64,000 bases of DNA from the NCBI GenBank assembly GCA_019057815.1, contig JAHLWR010000001.1:24001-88000 (forward strand). Direction: 5' to 3'. This document shows, one piece after another, positions 27,147 to 35,696 of this stretch. The stretch is from Candidatus Heimdallarchaeota archaeon. Lineage in GTDB: Archaea > Asgardarchaeota > Heimdallarchaeia > Heimdallarchaeales > Heimdallarchaeaceae. The notes below the pieces were generated by a model that ran no database searches, had not been told where the DNA came from, and saw nothing but the letters and a program-made list of their open reading frames with translations. Both the position numbers and the translations under genes were made by a program. Position 1 is the stretch's first letter. Each line of letters begins with the position of its first letter.

Positions 27147-27265
27147 CTATGCCACCATAACAAGTGGAAATGCAATTATTATCCTCTGACATTCCACTCA
27201 TCAACAACTATATTAATGATTTCAAGAGATTGTCTTTAAAAATTAAGGTAATATTAGGTGTAAAT

Positions 27266-28141
27266 ATGAAAAAGCAGTTTGTTTTTGTTTTACCAATAAT
27301 TATTTTTTTACTATCTTCAACCTTTAGTACAGTACATGTGTCTGCTGATGATGAATTAGGCATTTTCGCAGAAGAAATGACTAAAGACTCAATGTATTTA
27401 TGGTATTTCACAGAATTAGAATTCTCAGGTCTCTGGGATGGCTATGGGATAATTCTCAATGAAAAAACAGTTAAAGAAGGAAACACTATAGGAGTAAAAG
27501 TACTTACAGGAGCTAATGAAACACAAGTTTATAGAGATAATAGTTCCAAAATCAGCTTTGAAACTGATGAACCTATTTTCGAATATTATTTCGAAGATGA
27601 ACTCCTAACAGATAAGAGTCTTGACGACCTTTTGCATCTTTTTACTGTCAACGTTTCCAGTTTAATTCTCCCAATTATTGCACAAAATGGAACGTCACAA
27701 GAATCATGGTTCCAAGGACCTTATGACTTCTTTCATGAAAATTGGGAGATGGTTAATGAAACAGAACAAGATGACTATTATTATCTTCGATACGAAAATG
27801 ATATGGATTTCATTTTAGAATCATCATTTTTCACTATAACTATGAATGAACATTTAGTTTACAAAACCTATGATAATGGGGTGGTAAACGCAACAGGTGA
27901 TGAACTCATAGATCTTGAGTTAAAGTTTAACGTAACAAGTGGGCGTTTCCATAGTTTTCGTTTCACTTATGATGTTGAAGCAGAAGTAGAAGGAGACCAA
28001 CAATCGGGTAGAGTTGTTATTGAAATTGGAGGAGAATATGAATCATCCTTCTTACCCTTTGAATGGGGCTATGGTATAATAGGTCTAGTAATTGCGGGTT
28101 TTGCTGTAATTGTGATAAGGAAAAGAAAAAGAAACAAGTAA
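27266..28141 (+). CDS. Secreted, C-terminally membrane-anchored protein
   Basis: The track ORF starts at 27164, but ATG 27266 (MKKQFVFVLPIIIFLLSS, then a VSADD cleavage region) begins a textbook signal peptide and is preceded by TTAGGTG. The resulting 291-residue protein has an acidic beta-rich ectodomain with several N-x-S/T sites and ends in a single membrane helix (WGYGIIGLVIAGFAVIVI) and RKRKRNK tail. This signal-ectodomain-anchor architecture recurs in this genome. No family recognised. Confidence 0.7.
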   Translation: MKKQFVFVLPIIIFLLSSTFSTVHVSADDELGIFAEEMTKDSMYLWYFTELEFSGLWDGYGIILNEKTVKEGNTIGVKVLTGANETQVYRDNSSKISFETDEPIFEYYFEDELLTDKSLDDLLHLFTVNVSSLILPIIAQNGTSQESWFQGPYDFFHENWEMVNETEQDDYYYLRYENDMDFILESSFFTITMNEHLVYKTYDNGVVNATGDELIDLELKFNVTSGRFHSFRFTYDVEAEVEGDQQSGRVVIEIGGEYESSFLPFEWGYGIIGLVIAGFAVIVIRKRKRNK

Positions 28142-28295
28142 TTTACTTGGGTTTAGATATTGAACTAAACCATTTTATTCTACCTACTTGCTTATGGCAT
28201 GAACTTTGTACATTTCTTTGTATATTTAATCCTTTAGAAGTACTTATTATATTGAATCCAAATTACAAAATCCATTTTTGTAAGTAGTGAAGTTT

Positions 28296-28308
28296 TTTAA
28301 ATAATATA
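28296..28308 (+). promoter_or_regulatory. TATA box of the superoxide reductase gene
   Basis: TTTAAATAATATA is centred about 31 nt before ATG 28333, predicting a leader of about 5 nt. Confidence 0.45.
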
Positions 28309-28332
28309 CCATTATTATTTTAGTGAATAATC

Positions 28333-28713
28333 ATGGAATTTTATGGAACCGCAGATTGGAAAACAGAAAAACATGTACCAGTTATTGAAGTACCGGAAAC
28401 AATTGAAAAAGGAGCTTTAATTTCTGTTAAAGTATCAGTAGGAAAAGAAATAGCTCACCCAAACACTACAATACATCATATCCGATGGATAAAACTGCTG
28501 TTTTGGCCAGAAGAAGAGAAATATCCTTATGAAATTGGAAAAATAGAATTCAGTTCTCACGGAGAATCTATCAAAGGTGCTGATACAAGTACAGTATATA
28601 CAGAACCTTTTGGTAAATTCCGTTTCAAAACAGAAAAATCTGGAAAACTAATAGCTACAAGCTCATGTAACATCCACGGATTATGGAAATCTGAAAAAGA
28701 AATTAAGGTTTGA
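28333..28713 (+). CDS. sor: Superoxide reductase (neelaredoxin type)
   Basis: The 126-residue protein lacks the N-terminal desulforedoxin domain and has only the catalytic Fe(His4Cys) domain. Ligand motifs are visible: EKHVPVIEV (first His and the conserved Glu-Lys loop), EIAHPNTTIHHIRWI (further His ligands) and SSCNIHGLW (Cys and last His). It reduces superoxide to hydrogen peroxide without releasing oxygen, typical of anaerobes, and fits the neighbouring oxygen-sensitive tungsten and ferredoxin enzymes. It has its own promoter and no operon partners. Confidence 0.93.
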   Translation: MEFYGTADWKTEKHVPVIEVPETIEKGALISVKVSVGKEIAHPNTTIHHIRWIKLLFWPEEEKYPYEIGKIEFSSHGESIKGADTSTVYTEPFGKFRFKTEKSGKLIATSSCNIHGLWKSEKEIKV

Positions 28714-28778
28714 AACCTTTAATCCTTCCTTTTTTTCTTTTAGTAAAAATAGAACGTTTTATTTATTCATGAACTACT

Positions 28779-30100
28779 CCTACCTAAAGGTAGGCGTTTC
28801 TTGATTCATTGAAAAGACTTGTCCACTGATGATTGCCGAAGCAGTAAGAGTGAACAGGGGTCTGTTCTCCACAAGTAAAGAGGTATGTCCCTTACGCCTC
28901 TTCAAAATGTTTATTGAAGCGTTATAGTCACGGTCTAGCTCTAAGCCACAATAAGGACAAGAGTGTGTCCTATCATTTAATGTCTTGGGGACTATCTCTC
29001 CACATCTGGAACATTCTTGAGTAGTGCCTCTAGGAGGAACTTTAACTAGTTCTTTATCAGCGTTTACAGCTTTATAAGCTAAATAGTTGAAGAATATTCC
29101 CCACGAAGCGTCGAGAATGTTACGATGGAGTGTGCGTGACCGCTTGTGTTTCTTATTTCCGTTCTGTGTGAGTCCTTTAATATTCAAGTTTTCCACACAG
29201 ATAATATCATAATTATCTACATAAAAGTTTGAGACTTTATGTAAGAAGTCTTTACGCTGGTCAACAGCTTTAGTGTAGAGTTTAGCCAACTGATATTTGG
29301 CTTTTAACCAATTCTTTGAACCTTGCTTTTTACGACTAAGAGATTTGTGCTTATTTTTAAGTTTCTTTAATTGTCTTTCTATGTTTTTAGGATTCTCTAT
29401 CTCTCGTCCATCCGAATCCACTGCGTAAGAATTTATCCCTACATCTATCCCTACGCTTTTAGAGGTTTTAGGAAGAGATATAGGAGCGTTCTCTACTTGT
29501 ATATTAGCGAACCATCTACCTGTTTGAGAACGTTTGAGTATTATGCCCTTGACTTTGTTTGTACGTATACGATTGTTTAATCCTCTACAATTGATAGTAC
29601 CTATCTTAGAAAAGGTTAGTTTATTTTTGTTTTCATCTATCTTGAATCCACTCTGGTTATAGTTGATAGTCTTGTACCATCCTTTTCCTTTGAAACGTAA
29701 GTGACCGATCTTATGTCCATTCTTCTTTAATTGTGCTAGACTTTTGATATTTGTCCATAGAGTGTAATTGACCATCTGTAAAACTTTAGAATATACCCCT
29801 TTCAATTCAGGCATAGAACTGTTTTTTAGCCCCACGATAAAAGATTGAGTTTTGATTTGTGTGAGTTTTTCTCCCTTCTCTCACGCTTTTTTGCGCTCTT
29901 CTAATAGCTTATTATAGAGTTTTCTGCAAATATCCAACTGTTCAATGAGTGTGGCTTGTTGCTGTTTATTAGGGTACAGTTGCACTTTGTAGGTTAACAT
30001 CAGTTCATTTCCTTATTTCCTTAGTACTTTTTTCACTATAAAAAGACGAGTATATGCTAAAGTGATGTTTCTATCGCATTCATCCCCACCTAAAGTTAGG
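28779..30100 (-). mobile_element. IS200/IS605-group (IS1341-like) element with solo tnpB
   Basis: The tnpB frame is bracketed by subterminal palindromes: CCTACCTAAAGGTAGG at 28779-28794 (right end, overlapping the tnpB stop) and CCTAAAGTTAGG at 30089-30100 (left end). Both share the ACCTAAAG core, as expected for ends recognised by a HUH transposase TnpA, although no tnpA is present, so transposition would need one in trans. Exact ends are not determinable; the transposon end and the guide portion of any right-end RNA would lie just beyond 28779 toward lower coordinates. Confidence 0.7.
28780..30000 (-). pseudogene. tnpB: tnpB RNA-guided nuclease with one in-frame TGA
   Basis: The track shows 351 residues from 29835, but the same frame extends upstream to ATG 30000 (MLTYKVQLYPNKQQQATLIE), with one TGA at 29881-29883 (codon 40). 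The tract around it, ERKKA-stop-EKGEKL, is continuous TnpB sequence, so a single change (e.g. TGG to TGA) broke it. All catalytic features remain: GIDVGINSYAV (Asp), ICVENLNIKG (Glu), CSRCG...CPYCG zinc ribbon and DRDYNAS (Asp). TnpB cuts DNA guided by right-end RNA. Function now would require readthrough or restart (GTG 29835), and a restart would lose most of the N-terminal wedge region. Confidence 0.85.
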
Positions 30101-30122
30101 GGATTTCTGCTATGCTCAATAT

Positions 30123-30533
30123 TTAAAAGTCTTCAGCAGTAGCAGATTCTTCTTTTTTCTTCACTACTTCAGCTGCATCTGCTTCTTTTTGTGCTTCCTG
30201 AACTTTTTGCTCTCTTTTGTTTAACTCTTGTTCTTTATCTGCAATTTTTACTTCAAGTTCGCGTATTTTAAGTTCTTTCTCAGCAATTGAAGCTTCTATT
30301 TTCTTAACAGCAACTTCTAGCTTAAAGGCTTTATCTGGTCGCCCTTTTTCTTTTTCTTCTGCAGCTTTCATTAGTTTTTCTTCAATTGACTTGTAATCCT
30401 TGAAACTCTTCTTATGTTGAGATGCGACTTTTTTCCTAAGATCTTGGATGTCTTTAAGAGTGTCATAAATATCCATTTCCAAATCATATTGCTCTTCACG
30501 CAATTCATAATACTTCTTTCCTTCTTCACTCAT
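30123..30533 (-). CDS. Coiled-coil protein
   Basis: The 136-residue protein is almost entirely charged heptad-like helix (EEQYDLEMDIYDTLKDIQDL to ELNKREQKVQEAQKEADA), with an acidic C-terminus ending SATAEDF. It has no signal peptide. It resembles no family I can name; possibilities include a structural or ESCRT-III-like adaptor, but no diagnostic motif supports that. It ends 23 nt from the left palindrome of the tnpB element, so the insertion did not break it. Confidence 0.6.
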   Translation of the reverse strand: MSEEGKKYYELREEQYDLEMDIYDTLKDIQDLRKKVASQHKKSFKDYKSIEEKLMKAAEEKEKGRPDKAFKLEVAVKKIEASIAEKELKIRELEVKIADKEQELNKREQKVQEAQKEADAAEVVKKKEESATAEDF

Positions 30534-30606
30534 TTAGATCACAAATTCTAATGCATATTTGCTATATTAAATCTATTTGTTTGTAGATTATTTAGCTTTT
30601 CAGAAT

Positions 30607-31173
30607 TCAGAAAAGGAAAGTATCACTTAATTCGATAAAAGGAGTAAACAATAGATGTATTTTGTCTCTTAATAGATATAAAATTATAGAACCTATAATT
30701 CCAGCTATTGATCCCCCCAAAATATCCAAGAAATAGTGAGCTTTTATAATTATCCGTCCATAACCTACTAGAATAGCCCAAATAAGGATTATCCAGCCTA
30801 TCTTTGGGAAAAGAAGCATTATCATAGTAGCTGAACAAGCCATTCTACCCGCATGACCACTTGGAAAACTCCAAATATCTAGTTTACTCACATATTTACT
30901 CTGTACTTCTTTGGATGGTCTTTTCCTTCTAATGATTCGTTTAAGTATCTGAATGACCAAACCAACAACAGCTATAGCGGTTATTTGTAACAAATTTTCA
31001 AATCTAGGGAATATTATGTCAAAGATATAACATATTAAACTGAAAGCTAGCCAAGGTAAGAAATCTCCTGATTTTGCAAAAAAACCTGCAAATTTATGAT
31101 TCATGAGGTCTGTATCAACAATACGCTGAGTAAGAGTCTGATCCCATGTTCCTAACTTGCTCAACGTTGACAT
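30607..31173 (-). CDS. PAP2-family membrane phosphatase
   Basis: The 188-residue protein has several membrane helices and the three PAP2 motifs: KRIIRRKRP (K-x6-RP), PSGH in WSFPSGHAGRMAC, and GRIIIKAHYFLDILGG in place of SR-x5-H-x3-D, where the first position is G rather than S but R, H and D are present. Such enzymes hydrolyse isoprenoid pyrophosphates or phosphatidic acid-like lipids; in archaea undecaprenol/dolichol-type pyrophosphate recycling or archaetidyl lipid metabolism are candidates. It precedes the coiled-coil gene on the same strand by 73 nt. Confidence 0.88.
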   Translation of the reverse strand: MSTLSKLGTWDQTLTQRIVDTDLMNHKFAGFFAKSGDFLPWLAFSLICYIFDIIFPRFENLLQITAIAVVGLVIQILKRIIRRKRPSKEVQSKYVSKLDIWSFPSGHAGRMACSATMIMLLFPKIGWIILIWAILVGYGRIIIKAHYFLDILGGSIAGIIGSIILYLLRDKIHLLFTPFIELSDTFLF

Positions 31174-31371
31174 TGTAAGTAGTAATAAGAATCAAACCCT
31201 AATGAATATAATGTTAGTTGAAATTTACTTAAAGAATAGAAAATTTAGAGAAAAAAGGATTTATGTTCTTTTCTTCACTTTTTCTAATAACAGAAAAGAA
31301 AAATTTAAGAAGTAAGGTAAACGAAAAAAGATTGTAGGAGCAATGAGGGAAACCTTGATGCACCAAAAAGT

Positions 31372-31489
31372 CGGGCCTTAGCTCAGCGGCAAGAGCGGGC
31401 GGCTGTAGAGTAAATCGCACTTGTGAATAGTGATCAAGGTGTCAGTCGCAAAAACCGTCAGGTCCCGCGTTCAAATCGCGGAGGCCCGA
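31372..31489 (+). tRNA. tRNA-Tyr (GUA) with a 45-nt intron
   Basis: I folded it by hand. Acceptor CGGGCCT pairs with AGGCCCG (C1-G72, typical of archaeal and eukaryotic tRNA-Tyr), D stem GCTC/GAGC, anticodon stem GGCGG with CCGTC, T stem CCGCG/CGCGG, discriminator A31489 and encoded CCA at 31490-31492. The anticodon GTA is at 31405-31407. Exon 1 ends at position 37 (31408) and exon 2 resumes with A38 at 31454, so the intron is 31409-31453 at the canonical archaeal 37/38 site, to be removed by the splicing endonuclease at a bulge-helix-bulge. AAATTTAAG near 31310 may be its TATA box. Confidence 0.95.
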
Positions 31490-31775
31490 CCAAATATTTC
31501 TAATTTTCTTTTTACTTCCTAAAAAACTATGAAGATAACATAATTCTAATTTTGGTAAATGTTACTATTTTAATAGATTATAATTAAATTAATAATTAGA
31601 ATATAATTTCTGAGTGTAACATTTTGTTAAGAGGTAATAGGATACTGCTGAAGAATATTATCAAAACTATTTCAAAAGTAATCATTCACAATCTTATTGT
31701 CGCATTGTAATAAATCCAAAAAGCGCTAAATTCAAGAAAAAACACTCAAAACATCTAAGGAAGCCAAATCTCAAA

Positions 31776-32534
31776 TTATATTTTTCTACCCACAGCTGTA
31801 AAAATAGGAATAAAAATCATCCTTGTGTTTTTCTTTATCATTTCCTTTTCCGTTCTTATAATTTCAGTAAATTCCTTTTCAGATATTTGTGAAGTTTCTA
31901 ACACTCTCCGCCATTCTTCTTCTATATTTTCAGTTAAGTGTTTCTTACTCCAAGTCTGAGCCACTACAGATACTGAAGTTTCTAAGTTTGCTGACTGGAA
32001 TAAATCCAACAATTGTCTACCCATAAACGGATTTGCACCTTGCTTTTTAAGACTCTCAACATGATACTTACCTAAGCTTAGTTCAGGATTTTCTATCCAT
32101 CCGCCATAATCAGGTTCTGCTAAAGCGATAACATATCCTCCTTTTTTACAAACTCTTACCATTTCATGAAGAACATCACTGGGTTTTGGGAGCCATAAGA
32201 AGAAATAATGGGAGAACACTATATCATAAGAAGCAGGCTTAATTTTCATAGACTTCGCATTTTCTACTAAAAAATCTACATTTTCAACCATAATTTTGGC
32301 TTTTTCAATCATCAATGGATCAGAATCTATTGCAGTAATTTTTGCAGAACATTTTTTTCTAATTTCTTTGGTTACAACTCCAGTGCCACATCCTACTTCT
32401 AGTATTCTCTTTGCGTTTAGCAATCCTATCTGGCGATAGATGTTGTTTCTGAAACCTTTTGTCCATTGAGCTTGACGCTTGAACTGTCTATCAAAAACAT
32501 CATATTCATTGTCTTTAAGATCTTTACTACTCAT
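31776..32534 (-). CDS. SAM-dependent methyltransferase downstream of the radical SAM gene
   Basis: The 252-residue class I methyltransferase has motif I ILEVGCGTGVVTKEI, the acidic ITAIDSDPLMIEKA strand end, YDIVFSHYFFLWLP and a MVRVCKKGGYVIALAEPDY motif. It lies 37 nt after the radical SAM gene on the same strand and is probably cotranscribed with the cysteine-tail cluster. It could modify the same substrate or be an unrelated passenger. Its N-terminus (YDVFDRQFKRQAQWTKGFR) is typical of Methyltransf_11 enzymes acting on small molecules, which keeps the link uncertain. Confidence 0.85.
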   Translation of the reverse strand: MSSKDLKDNEYDVFDRQFKRQAQWTKGFRNNIYRQIGLLNAKRILEVGCGTGVVTKEIRKKCSAKITAIDSDPLMIEKAKIMVENVDFLVENAKSMKIKPASYDIVFSHYFFLWLPKPSDVLHEMVRVCKKGGYVIALAEPDYGGWIENPELSLGKYHVESLKKQGANPFMGRQLLDLFQSANLETSVSVVAQTWSKKHLTENIEEEWRRVLETSQISEKEFTEIIRTEKEMIKKNTRMIFIPIFTAVGRKI

Positions 32535-32571
32535 TTAGTTCACCCAAAAAGAGAGGATGGTGTTTTAGTTT

Positions 32572-33876
32572 CTATGAAAAGGCGTTTTTACATACGTTTC
32601 CAGGGGTTATATAATTGAGAGGACAACCTCCTCCACACAACTCTCGTTCAGGACATTCAGTACATTCTTGAGGAAGATACTTCATGTTACGAAGATGTTT
32701 TGCTAGCTTATGGTTCCAGATTTTCTTCCACCTCGTTGTTAGAATGTTACCTAGGGGTTCGAAGTAACTCTGACATGGGATAACCATTCCATCTGGTTCA
32801 ATAGCCATTGCTATATGAGCAGCTGAACACTGTTTCATTCCCAAGTTCTTCTCTATTGGATTGAAATCACAATATCTTGTTGGAGAGTACCAGAGGAAAC
32901 CCATTTTAAGCTCTTCAGCCTTGTTCATCACAAGATTTAGAGTATCATCCAGTTGTTCGATAGAGAGAGATAAAGCTGGATTTTTCCCACCACCAGATTT
33001 TATTATGGCGTTTGCAGCAAATTTTTCTATTCCAAGTGAAGCTAAAAAGGAAATTGTTTCTTCAACTCCTTCAATATTATGTGGTGTTAAAGTTGTATTT
33101 GTCATAATATAGACAGGTGTTGGTATAACATTCTTTATCCCTTCAACGGTTTCCTTCCAAGCTCCTTCTACTCCCGATAATTTATCATGGGTTTTTTCAT
33201 CATAACTCTCTATTGTTACTTGAAAATGATCAATTCCTGCTGTTACTAGACTTTCAACTAGTTTTTTATCTTTCAGCTTTCTTCCATTAGTGATTATTCC
33301 AGTAACTATCCCTAAATCTTCAGCATGTTCTACTAGCTCTGTTAAATCATCTCGAAGTGTTGGTTCTCCTCCTGTAAAAGTCACATGAGGTATACCTATC
33401 TCCCATAATCTATCTAGAACTCTTTTCCACTCTTCTGTACTTAACTCTTTGATTTCTCTATTAGTTTCAACATAGCATTTTGTGCACTTGTTATTACATC
33501 TGTAAGTTAAAGCTAAATCTACTCGAAGTGGAGCTGAAAAAGGTGCTTCTTGTAAAGGTGAAATATCTTGCGAGAGATCTTGAACTGGGTCTATATCTGG
33601 TTCAGCCATTAACTCTTGTATTGATGTTCTTAGGTCATCCAAATCGTCAATAAGTTGCTGTTCTGTAACTTTGTATTTCTTCTTCAATTCTCTAATTATT
33701 TCATCGTCACCTTTTCCTTCTATTATTCTAGAGACGATTTCCGTTGCTGTCTTATTAAGATAGAAGATTCTTGTAGCATTAATTATAAGAATACCTTCAC
33801 CTTTTTTCTCTTTTCTGAGATGCATTCTACCAAAAGTTTCTGTATCTCGAAAATGATAAATTTTTGTTGACTTCAT
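32572..33876 (-). CDS. PqqD-radical SAM-SPASM peptide maturase
   Basis: From ATG 33876 the protein has 434 residues; the track start at 33927 lies inside the upstream gene's tail codons. Residues about 5-90 form a PqqD-like winged-helix (IFYLNKTATEIVSRIIEGKG, then a helical segment ending LRTSIQELM), the RiPP recognition element. The radical SAM motif is CNNKCTKC (C127, C131, C134), followed by FTGGEPTL. The C-terminal SPASM region has QCSAAH, EPDGMVIPCQSYF, CTECPERELCGGGC and a last Cys in VCKNAF, binding auxiliary [4Fe-4S] clusters. This is the architecture of sactipeptide/ranthipeptide-type maturases. The 1-nt overlap (TAATG) with the Cys-Ala-tailed protein points to that protein as substrate. 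Confidence 0.9.
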   Translation of the reverse strand: MKSTKIYHFRDTETFGRMHLRKEKKGEGILIINATRIFYLNKTATEIVSRIIEGKGDDEIIRELKKKYKVTEQQLIDDLDDLRTSIQELMAEPDIDPVQDLSQDISPLQEAPFSAPLRVDLALTYRCNNKCTKCYVETNREIKELSTEEWKRVLDRLWEIGIPHVTFTGGEPTLRDDLTELVEHAEDLGIVTGIITNGRKLKDKKLVESLVTAGIDHFQVTIESYDEKTHDKLSGVEGAWKETVEGIKNVIPTPVYIMTNTTLTPHNIEGVEETISFLASLGIEKFAANAIIKSGGGKNPALSLSIEQLDDTLNLVMNKAEELKMGFLWYSPTRYCDFNPIEKNLGMKQCSAAHIAMAIEPDGMVIPCQSYFEPLGNILTTRWKKIWNHKLAKHLRNMKYLPQECTECPERELCGGGCPLNYITPGNVCKNAFS

Positions 33877-35651
33877 TATCTTCCACCTCCGGCACACGCG
33901 CATGCACAAGCGCAAGCACAAGCACATCCTCCTCCACCGCCACCTGACCGTCCTCCAGATGTTCTTGTTGGCGCTGGCCTTGTTACTCTCTGAATTGATC
34001 GATGTAGTGACCTAGGTTTTCGAATTAATCCCGAACTAAAACTTGACACAGGGGCTATTGGTCTGATATTTCCATGGGGTTTAATTCTTCTAAATAACCT
34101 TGTGCTTGTTGGTATATAGCTAGTATTTCCTGAATAGTAGTAATAATTTACAATGTACCAGTTAGGATAGTAATAACTGCCATAATACCGATCGAAATTT
34201 TCTTCATAACCTTCGTCTACCATTACCCATAAGAACGCATCTTTCAGTTCTGGTTTAGACTTACTTAAATCTTGCCAAGATTTTTCTACAATATCTTCAT
34301 AATAATTTTTTGTTCTTCTAAGCGAGAATCCTTTCATTTTTTTGGATACATTTTTAATATGTGCCAGCAATGCTGCTTCCAGTTCCTTTTGATGTACAGG
34401 TTCGGTTGCTATACTTCCTGACATTTCTCCTTTACTAATTTTCACCGTTTCTTTATTTCTTCGTTCAATCCCTTTGATTATTTGCGTTTGACTAATGGTC
34501 ATTGTTTTTACTTTCTTGTTAACTTGTAACCTAAATGGAGATTTTTGTTTGATTGAAATATAACCCTTTTCCATCATTTCAAATAGAATAAGAGTTGCTA
34601 CTTGAGCCAACGGTCTCTCCATTACAATAGCTGCTTCTGAAGGAGTAAGGTTTTCTCTTACTCCACCTCCAAGGGAGTTAATTGATGGAGGAAGATATTT
34701 TCTAGCTTTTCTTCTTTTATTCCATAAAGAGAAAATGACTATAAAAATTATTATTGCACCAAGTGCAATTACGTACCTTTTTTCATATAATGTTAGTTTC
34801 CAAAATACTGAATGTACTTTTACATATGTATCAGGAAAAGCTATTCCAACAAAATATCCTTCATCAGGATATCCATCTATCAGGCTAAACTCTATATATG
34901 ACCCTAATGTAGTGAAATCATATACATTGAAATCACCAGAAGTTGTAAGTCTTTCTTCAACAACAGATAAGTCAATATATTCCCCAGGAAGAAAGATTCG
35001 TACAGTTCGATTTGTTGTTCCGCTCGTAAAAGAAGAGCTAAACCATGTTTGATCAAATAATAGAGATGCATATCCTTCATTCTCATCTGGAAAAATCATT
35101 GCAGGATTATGACAATATACTACTAAAACAGCTGTATGTTCAGGTAAAATAGCGTGCTCTTCTAGATATATTTCAGGACCGATTTCAATATATGTACTCT
35201 TTTGAATGTTAAATATTTCAATGCCATCTATCCATGCACGAACTGAATTTATCTTATAGTTATGATTGGGAATACCAATATCCACTATGTCGATTGGATC
35301 CGCTCCAACTAGATTCTTGAAGACAATTGTGTAGTAAATATCTATGGAACCATCTTTTAAAACAGTAATATTAGTAGTCATTGTAGGGACTTCAAAATTG
35401 TATGATTGAACAGTTGATTCATTGCTTTCAGGAATTGTAATTTCAGCAACAGCTGAACTACAAAGTAAAATTCCTATAACTAAAAGAACAAAACTTAGTG
35501 AAACTACTTTTGGAAACCTTATTTTAGACACCTTTCTTACATTTATCTTACTGCTTTTTAAATTTTCTAGCAACGTCCATCTTCTGTACTTCACTTGATT
35601 ATCTATTATATCAATAGCGAAAACAAGATTTGTTCTAATGTTAGAGTACAT
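33876..35651 (-). CDS. DUF2207-like membrane protein with a Gly6-(Cys-Ala)6 tail
   Basis: The 591-residue protein has a signal peptide or anchor (about 47-69), an extracellular beta domain (about 85-275), a membrane helix (YVIALGAIIIFIVIFSLW, 293-310) and a cytosolic part. The latter begins with a winged-helix-like segment (LTPSEAAIVMERPLAQVATL) typical of DUF2207 proteins. After a Tyr-rich then basic Pro-rich linker, the C-terminus reads GGGGGG, CACACACACACA, GGGR. DUF2207 tails are usually Gly/Ser low-complexity; here six cysteines alternate with alanine. The codons vary (TGT/TGC and GCT/GCA/GCG/GCC), so the repeat is kept at protein level. TTAGTATTTA at 35691-35700 supports the start at ATG 35651. 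Probable substrate of the coupled radical SAM enzyme (inference). Confidence 0.82.
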   Translation of the reverse strand: MYSNIRTNLVFAIDIIDNQVKYRRWTLLENLKSSKINVRKVSKIRFPKVVSLSFVLLVIGILLCSSAVAEITIPESNESTVQSYNFEVPTMTTNITVLKDGSIDIYYTIVFKNLVGADPIDIVDIGIPNHNYKINSVRAWIDGIEIFNIQKSTYIEIGPEIYLEEHAILPEHTAVLVVYCHNPAMIFPDENEGYASLLFDQTWFSSSFTSGTTNRTVRIFLPGEYIDLSVVEERLTTSGDFNVYDFTTLGSYIEFSLIDGYPDEGYFVGIAFPDTYVKVHSVFWKLTLYEKRYVIALGAIIIFIVIFSLWNKRRKARKYLPPSINSLGGGVRENLTPSEAAIVMERPLAQVATLILFEMMEKGYISIKQKSPFRLQVNKKVKTMTISQTQIIKGIERRNKETVKISKGEMSGSIATEPVHQKELEAALLAHIKNVSKKMKGFSLRRTKNYYEDIVEKSWQDLSKSKPELKDAFLWVMVDEGYEENFDRYYGSYYYPNWYIVNYYYYSGNTSYIPTSTRLFRRIKPHGNIRPIAPVSSFSSGLIRKPRSLHRSIQRVTRPAPTRTSGGRSGGGGGGCACACACACACAGGGR

Positions 35652-35696
35652 ATCATTAATAGAGTTTTACTCAAAAACCTAATCAAGAGATAAATA

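Noticed and set aside
30123-30533. ESCRT-III/CdvB-like protein
   Set aside because: It is only a generic charged coiled coil with no ESCRT-III core hydrophobic pattern or MIM motif that I can point to.
33891-33926. The CA-rich DNA at the gene end as a dinucleotide microsatellite
   Set aside because: The unit at DNA level is not uniform; codons vary synonymously while the protein stays Cys-Ala, so selection on protein is the better explanation.
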